From DATKMS01 sp041497995 (GTDB lineage: Bacteria; Desulfobacterota; Binatia; HRBIN30): a stretch of 11,022 nucleotides of DNA. Each line of letters opens with the position of its first letter. The first letter of the stretch is position 1. The notes beneath the pieces are model-generated. The model was not told the DNA's origin and ran no database searches. It saw only the letters and a list, made by a program, of their open reading frames with translations. Of this stretch, positions 6,652-11,022 are shown piece after piece. Location: positions 1 to 11,022 of the forward strand of contig JBGQHM010000229.1 of the NCBI GenBank assembly GCA_041497995.1. Reading direction: 5' to 3'. A program made the translations under genes and the position numbers.

Positions 6652-7841
6652 GCTCGCAGCACGACGCTCGTGTTGTTGCCGCCGAAGCCGTACGAGTTGG
6701 ACATCACCGTACGTACCGTCTGCGTACGGCTCATCTTCGGAACGTAGTCCAGATCGCACTCGGGGTCGGGATGCTCGAGGTTGACCGTGGGCGGGACGAA
6801 GCCGCCGCGCATCGCCAGCACGCAGGCCAGCGCCTCGATGGCCCCCGCCGCGCCGAGACAATGGCCAACCATCGATTTGGTCGAGCTGACAGGGACGCGG
6901 TAGGCGCGCGGACCCAGCAGCGTTTTGAGAGCCCGCGTCTCGATGACGTCGTTGAGCGGCGTCGCGGTGCCGTGCGCGTTGACGTAGTCGATCTCATCAG
7001 GTGCCACGCCGCTCTCCTGCAGCGCCCGTTGCATGGCGAGGAGTGCACCGGCGCCGTCGGGGCGCGGCTGCGTGATGTGATGCGCGTCGGCGCTCACGCC
7101 ATACCCAAGGAACTCGCCGAGGATCGTCGCGCCGCGCGCCTGCGCCTGCTCGCACTCTTCGAGCACGAACATCGCGGCCCCCTCGCCGAGGCTGAGGCCG
7201 GCGCGGTCCCGATCGAACGGGCGACACGGCACGGTGTCGAGCGCCTGCAACGCATTGAATCCGGAGAAGGTCATGCGACACAGCGAATCGACCCCACCAC
7301 ACAGCACGGCCCTGGCGCGGCCCGCACGAATCCAGTCGGCGGCGATGCCGAGCGCATTGCCGCTGGACGAACACGCGGTCGACACCGTTAGTCGAGGCCC
7401 GTAGCAGCGGAACAGACTGGCCAACAAATCGGCTGATGTGGACACCAGCGTTGCGGCCATCACCGAACGTGGAAGCGGAGGCAGGTCACAAAGGCGGCGC
7501 CGATACTGTTCCTCGGAGCCGAACATGCCCCCGGTCGTCGCGCCGATCGCGATCCCAATATCCGCAGCGCCATCCAACCCCGCCACAGCCAGTGCCTCCC
7601 GCGCTGCGATCGCCGCGAGCAAATCGGAGCGCGATGCGCGCCGCGCGATCGGTCGTGACAGCCACGCCGGCGCCCCCAAGGCGCGCACTTCCGCAGCACA
7701 CGAGCTGCGATACGAGTTGCCGTCGAAGAGCGAGAGTGACGCGATGCCGCAGCGAGCGTTCCGCAACCCGTCGGCAAACGCTTCAACCCCTACCCCCAAG
7801 GCGTTGATGCTGCCCGCACCAACGACAGCTACACGACGCAT
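6642..7841 (-). CDS. Beta-ketoacyl-ACP synthase, active KS subunit (FabF-like)
   Basis: This 399-residue condensing enzyme extends an ACP-bound chain by two carbons with decarboxylation of malonyl-ACP. All catalytic residues are present: Cys157 in STACSSSG, His290 in NAHGTATPLND, Lys322 in SSTKSMVGH and His327 in the same motif. The fold landmarks RPFDRDRAGLSLGEGAAM (from residue 207) and the glycine-rich end GFGGNNTSVVL are also typical. Length is normal for FabF/KS-alpha. The ATG at 7841 follows the ACP stop with no gap (TGAATG), and the end overlaps the chain-length-factor-like gene. It is the only one of the three KS-fold proteins in view shown to carry a full active site, so it is the probable extender of the pathway, working as a heterodimer with its downstream neighbour. 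Confidence 0.92.
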   Translation of the reverse strand: MRRVAVVGAGSINALGVGVEAFADGLRNARCGIASLSLFDGNSYRSSCAAEVRALGAPAWLSRPIARRASRSDLLAAIAAREALAVAGLDGAADIGIAIGATTGGMFGSEEQYRRRLCDLPPLPRSVMAATLVSTSADLLASLFRCYGPRLTVSTACSSSGNALGIAADWIRAGRARAVLCGGVDSLCRMTFSGFNALQALDTVPCRPFDRDRAGLSLGEGAAMFVLEECEQAQARGATILGEFLGYGVSADAHHITQPRPDGAGALLAMQRALQESGVAPDEIDYVNAHGTATPLNDVIETRALKTLLGPRAYRVPVSSTKSMVGHCLGAAGAIEALACVLAMRGGFVPPTVNLEHPDPECDLDYVPKMSRTQTVRTVMSNSYGFGGNNTSVVLRAWR

Positions 7842-8123
7842 TCAGAGCTCGCGTCCCACCCGCTCCGCCTGTTGTTCGCATATGTAGTCGGCCAAGGCGT
7901 CGATCGACGCGAAGGCGAGCTTGCCCACTTCCTCGTCGGGGATGACTACGCGGAACTCCTCTTCGACCAGTACGACCAGCTCGAGAGCGTCGATCGAGTC
8001 CAACCCCAGGCCTTCCACAAAGATCGGTTCGGCGTCCTGAATGCTCTCGGGAGCGACACCCTCGAGCTTCAGCCCTTCGACCAGCAGATGTTTCAGACGC
8101 GTCTTGAGCTCGTTGCGATCCAA
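7842..8123 (-). CDS. Acyl carrier protein
   Basis: This 93-residue acidic four-helix carrier has the phosphopantetheine site Ser43 in GLGLDSIDALELVVLVEEEF, the classical DSxxxxE environment. The growing polyene or lipid chain would be tethered here while KS, KR and DH act. It begins with TTG at 8123: no ATG or GTG is near, and a GGAGG sits 6 bases upstream, so the TTG start is well supported. The C-terminal extension after DYICEQQ is short and polar. It is the only ACP in the window and lies between the ketoreductase and the active KS. Its environment differs slightly from housekeeping AcpP (DSLDTVEL), which fits a pathway-specific carrier. Confidence 0.92.
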   Translation of the reverse strand: MDRNELKTRLKHLLVEGLKLEGVAPESIQDAEPIFVEGLGLDSIDALELVVLVEEEFRVVIPDEEVGKLAFASIDALADYICEQQAERVGREL

Positions 8124-8129
8124 GAGGTT

Positions 8130-8134
8130 CCTCC
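8130..8134 (-). promoter_or_regulatory. Ribosome binding site that sets the TTG start of the ACP
   Basis: On the minus strand GGAGG is followed by a 6-base spacer (AACCTC) and TTG. It lies in the 25-base gap after the ketoreductase stop, the widest gap between genes in the operon, and may give the ACP its own efficient initiation. Confidence 0.7.
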
Positions 8135-8148
8135 ACGGACAGTAGTTT

Positions 8149-8901
8149 TCAGATCATCGTCAGGCCGCCATCGACAGTCAAGGTCGCGCCGGTAATATAC
8201 TGCGCGCGCTCCGACACTAAGAAGGCGATCGCCTCAGCAATATCCTCGGGCGAACCGAAGCGACTGAGTGGAATCTGGGCCAGAAACTGTTCGCGCACGT
8301 CGGCGCGCATGTTCGCAATCAACTGGGTGTCCACCAGGCCCGGGCAGACCGCGTTCACCGTGATGCCGTAGCGCGCCACCTCGCGGGCAAGCGACTTCCC
8401 CATGCTGAGCAGACCACCCTTCGAAGCGGCATAGTTGGCGGCGCCATCCTTGCCGACGAGGCCCGCCGGCGAGATGACGTTGACGATTCGCCCCCAGCGC
8501 CCGGCGATCATCGAGCGCACCGCGTGGCGTGCACAGAGAAATGCACCGCGCAGGTTCGTCGCCAGCACCGAATCCCACGCACTCTCGGACAACATCATGA
8601 GGAACCCATCGTGTGTCGTGGCGGCATTGTTCACCAAGATGTCCACGCCACCCCAGCATTGCTTGAGGTGATCGAACATCGCGGCAATCGCCTGAGCATC
8701 CGCGACGTCGGCCTTGACGACCTCAGCAACGCCGCCCTGCGCAACTATCGCCTCCGCGGCAGCCGCCGCTTCGGCGTCGGAGTGTGCGTAGTTGATCGCC
8801 ACGCGCGCCCCGTCGGCCGCAAGCGCCACAGCCGTCGCGCGCCCGATGCCGCGCGAGGCGCCGGTAATCAGCGCACGCCGCCCCTGCAACCCGCCACTCA
8901 T
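8149..8901 (-). CDS. fabG: 3-oxoacyl-ACP reductase (FabG-type SDR ketoreductase)
   Basis: This 250-residue classical short-chain dehydrogenase reduces the beta-keto group of the ACP-bound chain with NAD(P)H. The cofactor motif TGASRGIG is at residues 13-20, the NNA motif at 91-93, the structural Asn at 116 and the catalytic Ser144, Tyr157 and Lys161 (YAASK) are all in place with the usual Ser-Tyr spacing of 13. The C-terminus (ITGATLTVDGGLTMI) is that of FabG. Its ATG overlaps the stop of the radical SAM gene by 4 bases (ATGA). Placed next to the ACP and KS, it is most likely the ketoreductase of this pathway (the role ApeQ has in aryl-polyene synthesis) rather than the primary fatty-acid enzyme. 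Confidence 0.92.
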   Translation of the reverse strand: MSGGLQGRRALITGASRGIGRATAVALAADGARVAINYAHSDAEAAAAAEAIVAQGGVAEVVKADVADAQAIAAMFDHLKQCWGGVDILVNNAATTHDGFLMMLSESAWDSVLATNLRGAFLCARHAVRSMIAGRWGRIVNVISPAGLVGKDGAANYAASKGGLLSMGKSLAREVARYGITVNAVCPGLVDTQLIANMRADVREQFLAQIPLSRFGSPEDIAEAIAFLVSERAQYITGATLTVDGGLTMI

Positions 8902-10283
8902 CGTAGCAGTCGCCAGAGCTGCCCTTTGATCTTGCGCTCGCGCAGTTTCTGCAGAACCTGGACGTTCGTCTTGATCCCCTTCCCCGGCACGATCCAGTTG
9001 GAATGGGCGCGCGCATACGCCTCGATGCGGTCGATCAGCTCGTCACCGAGAGCCGGAGAGATGTAGAATTTCGGATACAGCAAATTGTCATCGTCATCGA
9101 TTTGGCCGTCACGCAGCGCGATCTCAACCATGCCCGTACCGGGCAGCACGCGAATGCCGGTCAACGCGATGACCGCGGTGGGCTGGAGCTCATCCATCAA
9201 TTCGATGGTCTCGGTCACCGTCTGCTGTGTCTCGCCTGGCCCGCCGAAGATCAAGCTGTGGCAGAACTTCAGATGGTGCTTGTGGCACAGCGCCGAGGCA
9301 TCCCGCAGGTCGTCGGCATCGAACTCCTTCTTCAGGTTGGCGATCATCGTCGCGGATCCGGAGTCCGTGCCGAACTCGATCGCCTTGCAACCCGACCGCG
9401 CCATGAGGTCGCAGAGCTCGTCATCGATGAACTTTGGATTCAGGTAACCCGACCATTCGATGTCGAGCTCGCGGGCCGCGATCTCCTCACAGATATCCTT
9501 GGCGTGACGAATCGGCATGTTGAAGATGTTATCCACGAAGAACCAGTGCCGCACGCCATGCTCGCTGCGCACCGCTTCAATCTCGTCCACCACCGCCTGC
9601 GCCGTGCGCATGCGGACGGTCGACCCTTCGATCAGCGGGTAGCTGCAGAAGACGCACTCGAAGTAGCAGCCGCGCTTCGTCTGGATGTTCAGCGCTCCAC
9701 CGCGTTGGTAGTACAAGTCCATATCGAAGCGCCGGCGCAGCGGGATGCCGGCGAGGTCGAGGTGTTTGATGCGCGTCACCGGCCTCACGCAGACGCCGCC
9801 ATTCACTGGACGGCAGGCGTATTCCGCAGTCGAGCGTATCGGCTCACCGTTTGCGAGGTGCCGCAGTATCCACGGGAAGGCCATCTCGCCCTCACCGACC
9901 ACACCAACGTCCGCGCCCAGGTACTCCATGATGGTGTCGGGCATCACGGTGAAGCCAGCGCCGCCGAGGACGATGGGTACACCGGTCAGCGCGCGCACGC
10001 CGTCGACCAACTGCTTGTAGTCGTCAATGTACGAGGTGTTCTGCGGATACGACGAGGAATCCAGGTTGCGCAGTGAAATGCCGACGACGTCGGGTTGCGT
10101 CTCACGGATCTTCGCGTCGAGCGCCGCGGGCACGGCATCGAGAAAGCACAGATCCAACGTGTCGACGCTGTGTCCGTCCCGCGCCGCCACGGCGGCCATG
10201 TATGCAGCGCCGATCGGGAAGACCGGATCGGGCAGCTTCTCGGTATTCGCGGAGATCAGCAGGACTCGAAGTGAGTCGTTCAC
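8898..10283 (-). CDS. B12-binding-domain radical SAM protein
   Basis: This 461-residue protein has an N-terminal Rossmann-like domain (about 4-150) of the cobalamin-binding type: LRVLLISANTEK, PIGAAYMAAVAARDGHSVD, QPDVVGIS, then PIVLGGAGFTVMPD and VGVVGEGE. A radical SAM barrel follows, with the iron-sulfur motif CYFECVFC (Cys206, Cys210, Cys213), and later FVDNIFNMP, EFGTDSGS and FGGPGET landmarks. Family members catalyse methylations on unreactive carbons, ring closures and other radical steps, and many have the B12-like domain without proven cobalamin use. GTG at 10283 is the start: a GAGG lies 5 bases upstream, and the longer open frame to 10685 lies inside the upstream KS gene. It sits 7 bases after that gene and overlaps the ketoreductase. 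Its reaction is unknown; position suggests it acts on the ACP-bound or finished chain. Confidence 0.88.
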   Translation of the reverse strand: MNDSLRVLLISANTEKLPDPVFPIGAAYMAAVAARDGHSVDTLDLCFLDAVPAALDAKIRETQPDVVGISLRNLDSSSYPQNTSYIDDYKQLVDGVRALTGVPIVLGGAGFTVMPDTIMEYLGADVGVVGEGEMAFPWILRHLANGEPIRSTAEYACRPVNGGVCVRPVTRIKHLDLAGIPLRRRFDMDLYYQRGGALNIQTKRGCYFECVFCSYPLIEGSTVRMRTAQAVVDEIEAVRSEHGVRHWFFVDNIFNMPIRHAKDICEEIAARELDIEWSGYLNPKFIDDELCDLMARSGCKAIEFGTDSGSATMIANLKKEFDADDLRDASALCHKHHLKFCHSLIFGGPGETQQTVTETIELMDELQPTAVIALTGIRVLPGTGMVEIALRDGQIDDDDNLLYPKFYISPALGDELIDRIEAYARAHSNWIVPGKGIKTNVQVLQKLRERKIKGQLWRLLR

Positions 10284-10288
10284 GAGCG

Positions 10289-10292
10289 CCTC
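10289..10292 (-). promoter_or_regulatory. Ribosome binding site for the radical SAM gene
   Basis: GAGG on the minus strand overlaps the stop codon of the upstream KS gene (TGA at 10291-10293) and precedes the GTG at 10283 by 5 bases. It supports the short start and coupled translation. Confidence 0.6.
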
Positions 10293-11022
10293 ATTCCTCG
10301 CGTGCCAGCAGGAGCGCGACGGTGGGGCCTGAATAGCAGAGCGAGTGCACCAGAGCGAGCTGTGCGCGCCGCAAGCGCGCTTCGGTTCGACTCCCCGGTA
10401 GAGACGCACCATCAAGACCGAACCCGACACCGTCAACCACCGAGGCTGGCGCGTTGAGGAGGGCAGTGGCCAATGCCAGCGACAATGCGCCATCGACGCC
10501 GAACGTCTCGCCCCACGCCGACTTCGGTGCACACAAGAGTGGAGCGTGCGCTTCGCCGAGCACCGCGCGCAGAGCGGCCAGCTCGACGGCGTCGAGCGCG
10601 GTGCCGTGCGCGCTCGCCATGACCAAGCCAACCTCGCCGGCGGCGTGGCCGCTGAGTGCCAGCGCGCGCTGCATGGTCTCGACAAGGGCTGTGCATTGGC
10701 GTCTCGGTCCCGTCAGGGACGGTTCGAAACCGGCCGCGTAGCCGTCGACGCGCGCCCACGCACGCGCGCCGCGTTTGTGGGCCGATTGCCGGCGTTCGAG
10801 CACCAACACCGCCGCACCCTCAGCCGGGCACACGCCCGCACTGGGCTCGCGAAACGGTAGCGCGTCGCCCGACTTCAAGAGGCGCATGTCGGCAAGCGCG
10901 CGCACCAGCGCCTCGCCAAGCGCGTCAGCGCCGCCGGCCAGCACGACGTCGGCTTTGCCCGTGCGAATCAGATCGCATCCGTAGCCGATCGCCTGCAGAC
11001 CAGCAGCCAGGCCGGCATGTGA
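10291..11022 (-). CDS. KS-fold protein with Leu at the nucleophile position (5' partial)
   Basis: The C-terminal 243 residues of a ketosynthase-family protein; the start is beyond the window. Fold landmarks are clear: GKADVVLAGGAD, PFREPSAGVCPAEGAAVLVLE, MASAHGTALD, PKSAWGETFGVDG and a C-terminal strand ending VALLLAREE. Counted from the ADVVLAGG strand, using the same 19-residue spacing as in FabF and in the active KS of this operon, the nucleophile position is the fifth visible residue, a Leu (codon 11008-11010). The HGT His and the Lys remain, but the second His is Glu (GETFG). It is probably a non-condensing partner subunit or a KS with a different task, as in aryl-polyene clusters that carry extra divergent KS genes. 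It is the first gene of the operon visible here. Confidence 0.78.
   Translation of the reverse strand, partial: SHAGLAAGLQAIGYGCDLIRTGKADVVLAGGADALGEALVRALADMRLLKSGDALPFREPSAGVCPAEGAAVLVLERRQSAHKRGARAWARVDGYAAGFEPSLTGPRRQCTALVETMQRALALSGHAAGEVGLVMASAHGTALDAVELAALRAVLGEAHAPLLCAPKSAWGETFGVDGALSLALATALLNAPASVVDGVGFGLDGASLPGSRTEARLRRAQLALVHSLCYSGPTVALLLAREE

Noticed and set aside
5479..6747. A 422-residue open frame on the plus strand
   Set aside because: It lies opposite the chain-length-factor-like gene, is rich in Arg, His and Ala, and has no family pattern. It is a shadow of high-GC codon use.
6652..6861. A 70-residue N-terminal extension of the chain-length-factor-like protein
   Set aside because: It overlaps the active KS gene and has low-complexity Arg-rich sequence. 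KS-fold proteins begin close to the AVTGLG strand, as they do from the ATG at 6651.
9003..10076. A 357-residue open frame on the plus strand
   Set aside because: Shadow of the radical SAM gene, whose CxxxCxxC and other motifs are on the minus strand.
10284..10685. A 134-residue N-terminal extension of the radical SAM protein
   Set aside because: It lies inside the upstream KS gene in another frame and reads as Arg/Ser/Trp-rich noise. The B12-like domain begins right after the GTG at 10283.
1..11022. CRISPR arrays, transfer or ribosomal RNA genes, insertion sequences and attachment sites
   Set aside because: No regularly spaced short repeats, no tRNA or rRNA-like stretch, no transposase or integrase motif and no terminal inverted repeats were seen by eye. 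The only long repeat is the gene-tail duplication.

Overview
This is a GC-rich bacterial window with two parts. About 1.1 kb on the left carries the tail of one secreted-protein gene and a second, apparently frameshifted relative. About 9.9 kb on the right is one long minus-strand operon. The C-terminal EF-hand/dockerin-like tails on the left (pattern DELLTLVNVALG ... CPHG ... AVNxALxGC) resemble tails common in uncultured deltaproteobacterial and Binatota-type genomes. Together with the base composition, the type II polyketide genes and an outer-membrane export set, this suggests a Gram-negative, probably soil or groundwater bacterium of that sort. The taxonomic guess is inference from pattern memory only.

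Left region (1-1118, plus strand): positions 3-143 are the end of a gene that starts outside the window. Positions 279-890 encode an exported FG-GAP/VCBS-type beta-propeller fragment. In its third Asp-rich calcium loop the reading frame slips. The expected EF-hand tail follows in another frame (845-1003). The two tails and their 3' flanks form an imperfect direct repeat 857 bp apart.

Right region (1119-11022, minus strand, transcribed right to left): a KS-fold protein cut by the window edge; a B12-binding-type radical SAM protein; a FabG-type ketoreductase; an acyl carrier protein (TTG start); a ketosynthase with a complete Cys-His-His set; a second KS-fold protein that has lost all three of those residues and so looks like a chain-length factor; a LolA-like periplasmic protein; an ApeP-like hotdog dehydratase; a LolB/LolA-fold lipoprotein; and an 827-residue RND/MMPL-type exporter. 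All but two junctions overlap or abut, the two gaps being 7 and 25 nt, so this is one translationally coupled operon, whose promoter lies beyond the right edge.

The gene set is that of an aryl-polyene/flexirubin-like type II polyketide pathway: KS/CLF extends, KR and DH convert each beta-keto unit to an alkene, the ACP carries the chain, and the LolA-lipoprotein-MMPL set would move the lipid-like product to the outer membrane. The radical SAM gene inside the core, and a third KS-fold protein with Leu at the nucleophile position, are not part of the standard aryl-polyene set. They recall the FabF/ACP/FabG/radical-SAM clusters proposed for ladderane-type lipids. No starter ligase, ammonia lyase, acyltransferase or methyltransferase is in view, so the product cannot be named.
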